From assembly GCA_029260795.1 (NCBI GenBank), contig JAJDCO010000055.1, positions 1-64,000 of the forward strand: DNA of 64,000 nt, read 5' to 3'. The translations under genes and the position numbers were made by a program. Origin of the DNA: Planctomycetota bacterium. GTDB taxonomy: Bacteria; Planctomycetota; OFTM77. Below the pieces are notes generated by a model that saw only the letters and a program-made list of their open reading frames with translations, was not told where the DNA came from and ran no database searches. Each line of letters opens with the position of its first letter. The stretch's first letter is position 1. Positions 28,267 to 37,264 of this stretch are shown piece by piece.

Positions 28267-28496
28267 CACCGCGGACTCGGCTTTGTCGGGTGAGTGCCGA
28301 ACGGCCCGATCCCGCTTCGCTTCCGAACGCCTTCGTGACGAAGGGCGTCAGCGGCTCTGATTCTTCGGCGTCGGCTGTGTGCACCGCGGACTCGGCTTTG
28401 TCGGGTGAGTGCCGAACGGCCCGATCCCGCTTCGCTTCCGAACACCTTCGTGACGAAGGGCGTCAGCTGCCCTGATTCTTCGGCGTCAGTGGCTCT
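28267..28496. repeat. Two tandem copies of a 115-bp unit
   Basis: Copies at 28267-28381 and 28382-28496; first ~85 nt differ at one position; each carries the palindrome ccttcgtgacgaagg. Confidence 0.9.
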
Positions 28497-29472
28497 GCAC
28501 TTTTCGGCGGGCGAACTCGCCGGCGCCGAGGAGCGCACAGCGGTCGTCGAGAATCACGTGGACGGGAAAGTCGCGGAGCACCTTCTCCATCGGCCCCTTG
28601 GCGACGAAGGACTCGAAGAACGTCGCGCTCTTCAGCTTGGGAAGGATCTTGGGAGCAATACCGCCGCCGAGATACACGCCGCCGCTGGCCATGATCTTGA
28701 GGGCGTGGTTGCCGGCTTCCGCTCCATAGAGCGAGACGAAGAGCTCGAGGGCCGTGACGCAGATCGGGAAGCGACCCGAGAGCCCGTGCTCGGAGACCAC
28801 GGCGGATGGGTCGGCGGCCTTGTTCAGAAGCCCTGAAAGCTCTGCGGGCTCCGACTCGTCATCGCACGATCGCAGGAAGCGATAGATCGCGAACAGGCCC
28901 GGCCCCGAGAGCACGTGCTCCCAGGACAGCGGGACCGGATGTTTCTCGCTCGCCAGGAATCGGGCGAGCGCCCGTTCACGATCGTCGCGGGGCGAGAAGG
29001 TGCAGTGGCCGCCTTCGGAGGCGAACGGCCAGTGATGCCGACCGTCCCAGTACATGCCCGCCTCCCCCAGACCGGTTCCGGCCGCGATCACTGAGCGGTT
29101 GCCGGGGAACGCCGCATCCCCTTCATTCAGCAGGCACAAATCGTCGGGTCCCAATCGATCGATCCCGTAGGCGGTCGCCTCGAGATCGTTGATCAGCCAG
29201 ATCGTCTCGATTCCCGTTTCGGCACGCAGCGCGCCGGCCTCGACTTTCCAGGGCAGATTCGTGGCATAGACGATGTTGCCACGAACCGGACCCGCGACTC
29301 CGAAGCAAGCAGAGACCACTTTCGCCTCGGTCTCTTCCAGGAATCGCTTCACGAGGCCACCCAGAGAATCCCGCTCGGCACTCCGCCAAGAACGCGACGT
29401 GACGACGTTTCCGGACGGCTCGATCAGCGCCAGATTGGTCTTCGTGCCTCCGACATCGCCCGCCAGAATCAT
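28486..29472 (-). CDS. glk: Glucokinase (ROK-independent Glk type)
   Basis: MILAGDVGGTKTNLALIE, ACFGVAGPV, LINDLEATAYGI, AAGTGLGEA, SEGGHCTFSP. Confidence 0.9.
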   Translation of the reverse strand: MILAGDVGGTKTNLALIEPSGNVVTSRSWRSAERDSLGGLVKRFLEETEAKVVSACFGVAGPVRGNIVYATNLPWKVEAGALRAETGIETIWLINDLEATAYGIDRLGPDDLCLLNEGDAAFPGNRSVIAAGTGLGEAGMYWDGRHHWPFASEGGHCTFSPRDDRERALARFLASEKHPVPLSWEHVLSGPGLFAIYRFLRSCDDESEPAELSGLLNKAADPSAVVSEHGLSGRFPICVTALELFVSLYGAEAGNHALKIMASGGVYLGGGIAPKILPKLKSATFFESFVAKGPMEKVLRDFPVHVILDDRCALLGAGEFARRKVQSH

Positions 29473-29919
29473 GGATTCTCCGCCGCTCTCGGCCATCGCC
29501 CGCTCCGGAAGATCGGGATCATCGCGCCAGGCCTCGAGGTCTCGCGCAGATCTCCGATAGGCGGTCAGTATAGCGTCGGGCCTCCCGGAATGCGTCGCCT
29601 CGGCGGATGCGGCGCGCGGTCCCGGGCACCGTAAGACTCTCGATCTGTTGACGGCTCTGGCCGCACGAGGACCGACTGAACGAACGAGGGGCTCCATAGT
29701 TCGGTTCGCAATGCAGGTCGCAGCAATTCAGGGCAACCGCGAGCCGAAGATCCACCCGCAGCCGACCGGACGGTGACCGGAAGGAAGGGTCCGTGGGCTC
29801 CACCTGATTTGGGCCGAGGACGAGAGTGAAGGCTCGGGTCCGCTTTCCTGATGCTGGGCAGGAGTCCGGTCGGCGCTTAGAATCCGGCGCTTTGGCCGAT
29901 CCATCGGACTCGGATCCCC

Positions 29920-31272
29920 ATGAACGCTGCCAGCTCGGCCTCCTCGCACGATGCCTCGCCGCTCACGCTCGGGGGGATCTTCCGGATTTGGTGGCCCCTG
30001 GCGGCGAGCTGGCTGCTGATGGGGCTCGAGCTGCCATTGGTCAGCGCCATCATCGCCCGGTTGCCCGACGAGAAGCTGCACCTCGCCGCCTACGGTGGCA
30101 TCGTGTTCCCGATCTGCTTAGTGATCGAAGGGCCCATCATCATGATGCTGGCTGCTTCGACGGCGTTGTGTCGGGACCTCGCGAGCTACCGTCGCCTTCA
30201 CCGATTCATGATGGCGAGCGGGGCCGCCTTGACGGTCGTGCATGTCCTGATCGCGGCGACGCCGCTCTATGACCTCATCGTGCCCGCGCTGTTCGACGTC
30301 GACGAGCGCGTGCTCGAGGCCGCTCGCCACGGCCTGCTCATCATGATGCCCTGGACCTGGATGATCGCCTACCGTCGGTTCCAGCAAGGCGTGCTGATCC
30401 GCTTCGGGCAAACGCGAGCAGTGGGCTTCGGAACGCTCGTTCGGCTGGGGACGAACGCGCTCACGCTCTGGATCGGAACGACCTTGGCGATCGGCTCGGG
30501 AACCGTTGTCGCCACGACCGCGGTCGCAGTCGCGGTGACTGCAGAAGCCATCTACGCAGGCTGGAGAGTCCGGCCCGTCCTGCATGGCCCCTTGAAGCTG
30601 GCGCCGCCCGTCGCGACGCCGCTCACGGTGCCCCGGCTGCTGTCGTTCTACATTCCCCTCGCACTGACGCCGTTCTTTCATCTCCTGACGCAGCCGATCG
30701 GCAGCATGGCCATGAGTCGAATGCCGCGCGACATCGACTCGCTCGCACTCTGGCCGGCGGTCAATGGCCTGGTCTTTCTGCTCCGTTCGCTCGGCTACGC
30801 CTGCAACGAGGTCGTGGTCGCTCAGCTCGATCGCCCTCACTCGTGGCGTCCGCTCCGCCGCTTCATCACGATCCTCGCCCTCGTCTCGTCCGGGTTGCTC
30901 CTGGCCGTGGCGGCCACCCCACTGGGGCGTCTCTGGTTCGACGACGTGTCGGATCTGGAGCCGTCGCTCGTGGCGTTCGCGCAGCAGGCGATCTGGATCC
31001 CGATCCTGATGCCCGCCCTGAGCGTGATTCAGAACTGGCTCCAGGGCATCCTGGTCAACGCCCATCGCACGCGCGCCATCCCCGAAGGCATCATCCTCTC
31101 CCTCATCACCGTCGCGGTTCTCCTCGGCATCGGCGTGAACATGGGCACGATTCCCGGCCTGAAGGTGACTCTCGGAGCGCTCTTCGCCGGAGGCCTGGTC
31201 CAAACGGCGTGGCTCTGGAAAAGGAGCCGGGAGATACGCCAAGATCGCGCCGCCCGCGACGGCGACCTCTGA
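29920..31272 (+). CDS. Polytopic MATE/ANKH-like membrane transporter
   Basis: About 12 hydrophobic segments; overall pattern like MOP-superfamily flippases. Confidence 0.6.
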   Translation: MNAASSASSHDASPLTLGGIFRIWWPLAASWLLMGLELPLVSAIIARLPDEKLHLAAYGGIVFPICLVIEGPIIMMLAASTALCRDLASYRRLHRFMMASGAALTVVHVLIAATPLYDLIVPALFDVDERVLEAARHGLLIMMPWTWMIAYRRFQQGVLIRFGQTRAVGFGTLVRLGTNALTLWIGTTLAIGSGTVVATTAVAVAVTAEAIYAGWRVRPVLHGPLKLAPPVATPLTVPRLLSFYIPLALTPFFHLLTQPIGSMAMSRMPRDIDSLALWPAVNGLVFLLRSLGYACNEVVVAQLDRPHSWRPLRRFITILALVSSGLLLAVAATPLGRLWFDDVSDLEPSLVAFAQQAIWIPILMPALSVIQNWLQGILVNAHRTRAIPEGIILSLITVAVLLGIGVNMGTIPGLKVTLGALFAGGLVQTAWLWKRSREIRQDRAARDGDL

Positions 31273-31280
31273 CGGCGACA

Positions 31281-31325
31281 GAGACGCGAACGGAAGAGAC
31301 ACGAACGGAAGAGACGCGTCCGACG
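31281..31325. repeat. 15-bp degenerate tandem repeat gagac(g/a)cgaacggaa, about 2.5 copies
   Basis: gagacgcgaacggaa gagacacgaacggaa gagacgcgtccg; related 34-nt segment recurs at about 31528. Confidence 0.8.
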
Positions 31326-31695
31326 GGATGCCTCTGGGCGCTGCGAATCCCTGCGTCGCAATCTCGAACGCGTTGCAAGAGAGAGCGGGCGCAGGGCGCG
31401 ATCGACCGCCGTGGACTACCGCTCTCTCAGTCGACGACGAACCATGCGAACCGGCCCGAACTCACGAAACGCGACCGAACGCAATTCGCCTCGAGCTCCG
31501 TTCGGGTCTCGGTCCCATCGGGAAGAAACGCGTCCGACGCGATGCCTCTTGGCGCTACGATGTCGTCGGAGCGATCCTCGCGGCTCCACGGCAATCCTCC
31601 CGTTTTGCGGCGATTCGGTCCAGCCGGCCCCCGACCGAAGCCGAAGCTCTCTGAAGACGATGCCAGTCCGTATGTCCCGGTCCGATGAGGGTGCG

Positions 31696-32784
31696 ATGCG
31701 ACGAGCGAGAAGGCTTCTGACGGCGGCGCTGCTCACGCTGCCGTTCGCCTTCGGCTGCACCCCGCTCGTGCGACGGCATCCGGGACCGCCACCTCCCCTG
31801 GACCCACCCGCGGAAGGCTCGCCGCTGAGGGACTACCGGGGAGCCTGGCACGTCCACACCGAGCTATCCCACGATAGCGGAGGAACGCTCGAAGAGCTCT
31901 GCCAGGCGGCGAATGCAGTCGGCATCCACTTCGTCGTCGTGTCGGATCACAACGCGCGTCGCACCTCCGAGTCGGATCCGGAAACCGGCGTCACGCTCCT
32001 CCATGGCGTCGAGTACAGCACCGACCGAGGGCACGTCGTCGCGCTGGGTGATCGGGAGCTGCATCCCGCACACCGCGACTCCGAGAAGCTGGTCGCGGCC
32101 ATCGGGTCCCAGGGGGGACTGTCCATCGTCGCTCACCCCTTCTGGCGCTCGGACTCTTGGCGGTGGTCCGACCGGGAGGAGCTCATCACGCATCTCGAGG
32201 TCGCGAATCTAGCGGTCGACATCGCCGAGGACATCGGTGCCGCGCTCTTTCGACTCCCCTTCTACCTGATAGATTCGACGCGCGCCCTCAGCGGCTTGCT
32301 GGATCGCCCGACCGCCGAGCTCCAACTCTGGGACCGCTTGCTCGCCGAACGCCCGGTCTTCGCTCTGGGAGCTTGCGACGCCCACTCACGCTGGTACATC
32401 GGATACGAGACGGCGCTGCCCCTCCTGACGACACACGTCCTCGCCGAGTCGAAAGCGGCGGCGGATCTGATCTCAGCGATTCGTAACGGAAGGTGCTACG
32501 TCGCTTGGGACGTCTTCGGCACCACAGACGGCTTCCGCTACTGCGTGGAGAATGGCTCCGGACGTACTGAGATGGGTGGCGAGACGACCTGGGACGAGGC
32601 GACGCGTCTTCGCGTCCACGTTCCGGCGGACGCCCGAATCGAGGTGCGTCGCAACGGTGTCCCCTTTGCCCTAGCCACCGCTCGACGGTGGAGCCTCCCT
32701 CTTCCCGGCCCCGGCACCTATCGCCTCGAGGTCTATCGAAACGAGACGCTGTGGATCCTCTCCAACCCCATCTTCGTCCGCTGA
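31696..32784 (+). CDS. PHP-domain (CehA/McbA-like) metallohydrolase lipoprotein
   Basis: Lipobox FAFGC; GAWHVHTELSHDSGG, VVSDHNARR, LGACDAHSRW. Confidence 0.85.
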   Translation: MRRARRLLTAALLTLPFAFGCTPLVRRHPGPPPPLDPPAEGSPLRDYRGAWHVHTELSHDSGGTLEELCQAANAVGIHFVVVSDHNARRTSESDPETGVTLLHGVEYSTDRGHVVALGDRELHPAHRDSEKLVAAIGSQGGLSIVAHPFWRSDSWRWSDREELITHLEVANLAVDIAEDIGAALFRLPFYLIDSTRALSGLLDRPTAELQLWDRLLAERPVFALGACDAHSRWYIGYETALPLLTTHVLAESKAAADLISAIRNGRCYVAWDVFGTTDGFRYCVENGSGRTEMGGETTWDEATRLRVHVPADARIEVRRNGVPFALATARRWSLPLPGPGTYRLEVYRNETLWILSNPIFVR

Positions 32785-32810
32785 GACGGCACCGCGCTGC
32801 AAGTGTTCTG

Positions 32811-34193
32811 TTGGCATTCCTCGCCATCGCGTGGCTGGCCGGCTGTCGAGTCCACGAGCGTCCGCTCGAAGGCACGGTCCCATACGAGCGCACGCTGGAG
32901 CGTGCAGCGCGCCAGGCGGAGGCGAGCAGGCCGAGCCGCGGCTCGTTCCAGTTCGGAGTCGCGAACGTGTCGTTGGACCCGCCGCTCGGAGCTCCCCTCG
33001 CCGGCTACGGCAACCGGGCGAGCGCGCCCGCGATCGGATTCTTGGAGCCGATTCGCGCCCGCGCCATCGCTTTCAGCGACGGCACCGACACCGCCGTGCT
33101 CGTGAGCGCCGACCTGCTCATCATCAACGAGCCGCTAGAGCGCGAGGTGATGCGGCGACTGCGTCAGCGTCGACCCGGCGTCCGCTCCGAGCAGATCTTC
33201 CTGTGTGCGACGCACACCCACTCGGGTCCCGGCGGCTATGGTCGACTCGCCCTCGAGCAGCTCGTAATGGGGAAGCACCGCGAGGGCATGCTCGGGCACT
33301 TGGCCGAAGGCATCGCGGCGGCCGCCGATGCCGCATGGAGTGATCTGTCACCGGGTGAGCTGGCGCTCGCGAGCACCTGGGTGCCCGAGGCGATCTCCAA
33401 TCGAGTGGGTGAGTCGGGCCGCGTGAACGCCGTGCTCGACGTGATCGCCTGCCGCCGCATGGACGGACCGCCTGCGTGGGTCCTCACCTACTCGGCCCAT
33501 CCCACGGTCTTACCATCGGAGAACCTCTACTTCTCGGGCGACTATCCGGCCTCGGCTTGCCGAGAGCTCGAGGTCGACGGTGGGGTCGCGCTGTTTGCAC
33601 CGGGCACTGTCGGCGGGCAGCGGCCTTCTCGAGCCGGCCGCGAGCGCTTGGACGCCTGTGGTTGGATCGGGCACCTCCTCGCCCGACGGGCTCGCGAGGC
33701 GATCGCCTTCGCGCGCTGGCGTGAGGAAGTCGATCTTTGCGCCATCGAGGTGTCGGTCGACCTCCCTCCGAGCCAAGTCCGGGTGCTGCCTTTCGGTGTC
33801 CTGGTGAAGCTCCCGAGCTGGCTCGGGCAGCCGGTGGTGCCCAAGAAGCGCTCGCAAGTGCAGCTCTTGGCCCTCGACCGGCGAGTTCTCTACGGCACGC
33901 CTTGCGACCTCGGGTGGGATGTCGGCGAGGCGCTCGGAGCCGAGGCCTCCCGGCGAGGCTTCGAGCTCACGGCGATCAGCCACACCGAAGGGTATGTCGG
34001 CTATTGCTGCCGAGAGGCGCGTTTCTGGCGCGGTGGCTACGAGGCCCAGATGTCCTTCTTCGGGCCCCACATGGATCAGTACTTCCGGGATCTCCTTTCG
34101 ACGGTGCTGGATCACCTCTCCGTCGCGCCGCCCGTACCGGCCCCCCGCCTGACCGACTCGGTCACTCTCGAGATGCCCCCGGAGTCCCGCTAG
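32811..34193 (+). CDS. Neutral/alkaline ceramidase N-terminal-domain-like protein (start approximate)
   Basis: GVANVSLDPPLGAPLAGYGNR, FLCATHTHSGPGGYG, YSAHPTVL. Confidence 0.8.
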   Translation: MAFLAIAWLAGCRVHERPLEGTVPYERTLERAARQAEASRPSRGSFQFGVANVSLDPPLGAPLAGYGNRASAPAIGFLEPIRARAIAFSDGTDTAVLVSADLLIINEPLEREVMRRLRQRRPGVRSEQIFLCATHTHSGPGGYGRLALEQLVMGKHREGMLGHLAEGIAAAADAAWSDLSPGELALASTWVPEAISNRVGESGRVNAVLDVIACRRMDGPPAWVLTYSAHPTVLPSENLYFSGDYPASACRELEVDGGVALFAPGTVGGQRPSRAGRERLDACGWIGHLLARRAREAIAFARWREEVDLCAIEVSVDLPPSQVRVLPFGVLVKLPSWLGQPVVPKKRSQVQLLALDRRVLYGTPCDLGWDVGEALGAEASRRGFELTAISHTEGYVGYCCREARFWRGGYEAQMSFFGPHMDQYFRDLLSTVLDHLSVAPPVPAPRLTDSVTLEMPPESR

Positions 34194-34387
34194 ACGAGCG
34201 CTCGAGGCGGAGCTCGCGGGGAAGAAGACAAAGACGCTCAAGGTTTCGCCGCTCGCGAGCAGAAAACAGAAGAGGGGATCGGCGCCGGGTCTGAAGGCGA
34301 GGTGCCTCCTTCCGCCGACCGATCCGGAGACACGGTCTGGCTCGTCGAGCGGCAGTCCGTCGCAAAGGCCATGAAGGAACACTAGCG

Positions 34388-35476
34388 ATGACAACGGGCG
34401 ATCCATCCAACCGGCCCATCGACAACGACTCATCGATCAGAATCCAGCTCGAACCGCTCCGAACTGGCGAAGTCGCGCTGATCGAGCAGACGCTCGCCCA
34501 AATCGCTCCGCGAGGCGAAGCCCTGGTCGAACGGTTCTTCGAGCGCCTGTTCTCTCGCCATCCCCGGTCGCGTCAGCTCTTCGGGGCCGCGCCCCCCGAG
34601 CGCCAGCGGCGACAGCTGTGGAACGCGCTGAAGGCGGCGATCAACGAGCTCCGCCGGCAAGCCGCCACCCACGACGCACGGCGTCCCGAATCCGAGGTGC
34701 GTCCGGTAGCCGACACCTTCTCGAAGCTGCTCGCCGACACGGCGGGCCCGCTTTGGACTCCACCGGTTCGTTCGGCCTGGCAGAGGGTCTCGATGCGCCT
34801 TTGGCAGCAGATCCTCGGTGCCTTCGCTCCTGAGATGGAGTCTCTCGAGGTCCAGACGACGCACGGTCTGTGGAACGAGGTCCAGGCGAGCATCGATGCC
34901 GTCTCCGAGACACTGACCGTGTCTCAGGGACATGTCGCGCCGCGGGAGGCGGAGACCCCACTCCCCGTGATCGCGGACATTGGAACTGTTCAGCCGTTGC
35001 ACACCGTGATCACGGAGATCGAATCGATCAGCCGACGGGTCTTCGACCTGGTCGACGAGATCGACGAGCTCTCGGCACCGGCCGGTCGCGTCGGTCCCTA
35101 CAAGGCGCTGGACCTCTCGAGCGCTCCGGTCGCGAGCCGGCAGGCGACGACCGATCTGCACGCGCTCATCGAGCAAGGCATCACGGGCGTGGATACCGAG
35201 TCGAACCGTCTCGGCGAGCTCGATCACCCCACTCTCGAGGGCATCCTCGGGTGTATCGAGAGCGTCACGACCTGGGTCGGCCAAATCGCGGACGCCAGCC
35301 GTCGACAGTCGGATGCCGTCGAGGCGCTCCGTCAGAGCGCCGGAGGCTCGGTTCCTGGAGGGCGTGTGAATCGTGAGCGCCTGACCCGGGCGACGGCGTC
35401 TCTGGACGAGATGATTCGACGATTCAACGCCTTGCGGGCACCGCTTCGAGCGGCTCGCCAACCGATCTGCCCATGA
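34388..35476 (+). CDS. Globin-domain sensor-like protein with C-terminal coiled coil resembling an MCP signalling helix
   Basis: EVALIEQTLAQIAPRGEALVERFFERLFSRHPRSRQLFG...WTPPVRSAW single-domain globin pattern; C-terminus IESVTTWVGQIADASRRQSDAVEALRQS. Confidence 0.75.
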   Translation: MTTGDPSNRPIDNDSSIRIQLEPLRTGEVALIEQTLAQIAPRGEALVERFFERLFSRHPRSRQLFGAAPPERQRRQLWNALKAAINELRRQAATHDARRPESEVRPVADTFSKLLADTAGPLWTPPVRSAWQRVSMRLWQQILGAFAPEMESLEVQTTHGLWNEVQASIDAVSETLTVSQGHVAPREAETPLPVIADIGTVQPLHTVITEIESISRRVFDLVDEIDELSAPAGRVGPYKALDLSSAPVASRQATTDLHALIEQGITGVDTESNRLGELDHPTLEGILGCIESVTTWVGQIADASRRQSDAVEALRQSAGGSVPGGRVNRERLTRATASLDEMIRRFNALRAPLRAARQPICP

Positions 35477-37254
35477 CTCGATCGCGCCCCCCGCATCCAT
35501 CGACGACCGGCAGCAGTCGGCCGGAGCGTCTCGTCGAAACCAAGCGAACCCTCCTGATCGCGGATGACGACGCGATCGGTCGGACGCTGTTGGAGCGAAT
35601 GCTCACCGAGCCGGGGGTACGCGTCGTCACGGCCTGCAACGGACTCGAGGCGGTCGAGAAGTTCTCGGAGACTCGACCCGACATCGTCCTGATGGACGTG
35701 ATGATGCCGGAGATGGACGGGTACGACGCCACGCGCATCATCAAGGAGATCGCTGGCGATCGATTCGTTCCGGTCATCTTCCTGACCGCGCTCACGAATG
35801 AGCAAGGCTTGGCGCGCTGTGTTGAATGCGGCGGGGACGACTTCCTCTCGAAGCCCTACAACCGCATTGTCATTCGATCCAAGATCGCGGCCCTGGACCG
35901 GCTGCGCACGCTCTACGACACGGTCCGATTGCAGCGGGACGAGCTCGCCATCCACGAAGCCGAGCAGCAGCGCGACCATCTGATCGCCCGCACGGTCTTC
36001 GAGCGCGTGCTGAAGCGAGAGCCCGTCTCTCCTCCCGGTCTCCAGACGAGTGTTCGGCCCTCGAACTTCTTCAATGGCGACCTCCTCCTCGAGGCCAAGA
36101 AGCCGCTCGGTGGCTTCCACCTCATGCTCGGCGACTGTACCGGCCACGGTCTTTCGGCCGCGCTGCCCGCCGTCCCCGTCGCCGACATCTTCTACACGAT
36201 GACCGAGAAGGGCTGCTCGATTCGCGACATCGTGCTCGAGCTCAACCGCAAGCTCGGCGCCGTGCTGCCGACCGGGATCTTCTGTGCCGCCCTGCTGCTC
36301 GATGTCGACGTCGAGCGCAACACCTTCGGCTACTGGAACGGTGGCGTCCCCACCGGGTACCTGCTCCGGCCGGGTGGCGGCATCATCGAGGAGCTGGCCC
36401 CCGACCACCTCCCGCTCGGTGTCGTGGGCAACGATCGGATCGACCCGGCGATCCGAATCCGGTCGCTGTCCCCGGGCGATCGCCTCGTCCTGTTCTCGGA
36501 TGGCTTGATCGAGGCGACCGATCAGGACGGCAACCTGTTCGGTGCCCAACGCCTGCGGGCGCTGCTCGAAAAGGACGGCGAGCCCGAGGGGCTCTTCGAC
36601 CGCCTCCTGATGGAGCAGAGTCGCTTCATCGAGAGCACCGAGCAAGCCGACGACATGACGCTCGTCGTCTATCGCCACGAGACGGCACTGCTGGAAGCCG
36701 AGCCCGTCTCCGAGTCGGTTTCTCGCCGAACGCCCTCGCGCTGGAGCTTGTCGCTCCGCCTCGAGCCGGAGTCCCTGCGCAGCAACGACCCGGTCCCGTT
36801 CTTGGTCGATCAGATCGTCAAGCTCCAGGACCTGGCCGGCCACGAGCAGAACCTGATCTTGATCTTGACCGAGCTCTTCTCGAATGCGCTCGAGCACGGC
36901 CTGCTCGGGCTCGACAGCACGCTCAAGGACGGGCTCGACGGCTTCACGGACTACTACGAAGCACGCGAGGCGAAGCTCGCCGAGCTGCTCGACGGCTTCA
37001 TCGAGCTCGAGGTGCGACACGCCCCCGGACCCGATCGGGGCGGGCGCCTGGAGATTCGCGTGGTGGACAGTGGACCGGGCTTTGACTGGTCGGCCCACCA
37101 AGTGCCGCTCGAGGAGAACAGCCTGGTGCGAGGACGAGGCATCCGACTCGTCGAGGCGCTCTCGAGTGAGGTCCGCTTTCAGGGTCGCGGCAACGACGTC
37201 CGCGTGACCTACGACTGGGGACGTGACCGGGAGCTCGAGGCCTCCGAAGGCTGA
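35473..37254 (+). CDS. Response regulator with PP2C (SpoIIE/RsbU) phosphatase and HATPase_c (RsbW-like) domains
   Basis: REC LIADDDA...IVLMDVMMPEMDG; PP2C GDCTGHGLSAAL and FSDGLIEATD; HATPase LTELFSNALEHG, VVDSGPGFDW, GRGIRLVEAL; ATGA overlap with globin gene. Confidence 0.9.
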   Translation: MTRSRPPHPSTTGSSRPERLVETKRTLLIADDDAIGRTLLERMLTEPGVRVVTACNGLEAVEKFSETRPDIVLMDVMMPEMDGYDATRIIKEIAGDRFVPVIFLTALTNEQGLARCVECGGDDFLSKPYNRIVIRSKIAALDRLRTLYDTVRLQRDELAIHEAEQQRDHLIARTVFERVLKREPVSPPGLQTSVRPSNFFNGDLLLEAKKPLGGFHLMLGDCTGHGLSAALPAVPVADIFYTMTEKGCSIRDIVLELNRKLGAVLPTGIFCAALLLDVDVERNTFGYWNGGVPTGYLLRPGGGIIEELAPDHLPLGVVGNDRIDPAIRIRSLSPGDRLVLFSDGLIEATDQDGNLFGAQRLRALLEKDGEPEGLFDRLLMEQSRFIESTEQADDMTLVVYRHETALLEAEPVSESVSRRTPSRWSLSLRLEPESLRSNDPVPFLVDQIVKLQDLAGHEQNLILILTELFSNALEHGLLGLDSTLKDGLDGFTDYYEAREAKLAELLDGFIELEVRHAPGPDRGGRLEIRVVDSGPGFDWSAHQVPLEENSLVRGRGIRLVEALSSEVRFQGRGNDVRVTYDWGRDRELEASEG

Positions 37255-37264
37255 GGCGGCCGGG

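Noticed and set aside
28267-28496. Possible CRISPR array
   Set aside because: Only two 115-bp near-identical tandem units, no short repeat/unique spacer alternation and no cas genes in the window.
35332-37101. 589-aa minus-strand ORF
   Set aside because: Antisense of the REC-PP2C-HATPase gene, whose catalytic motifs are intact on the plus strand.
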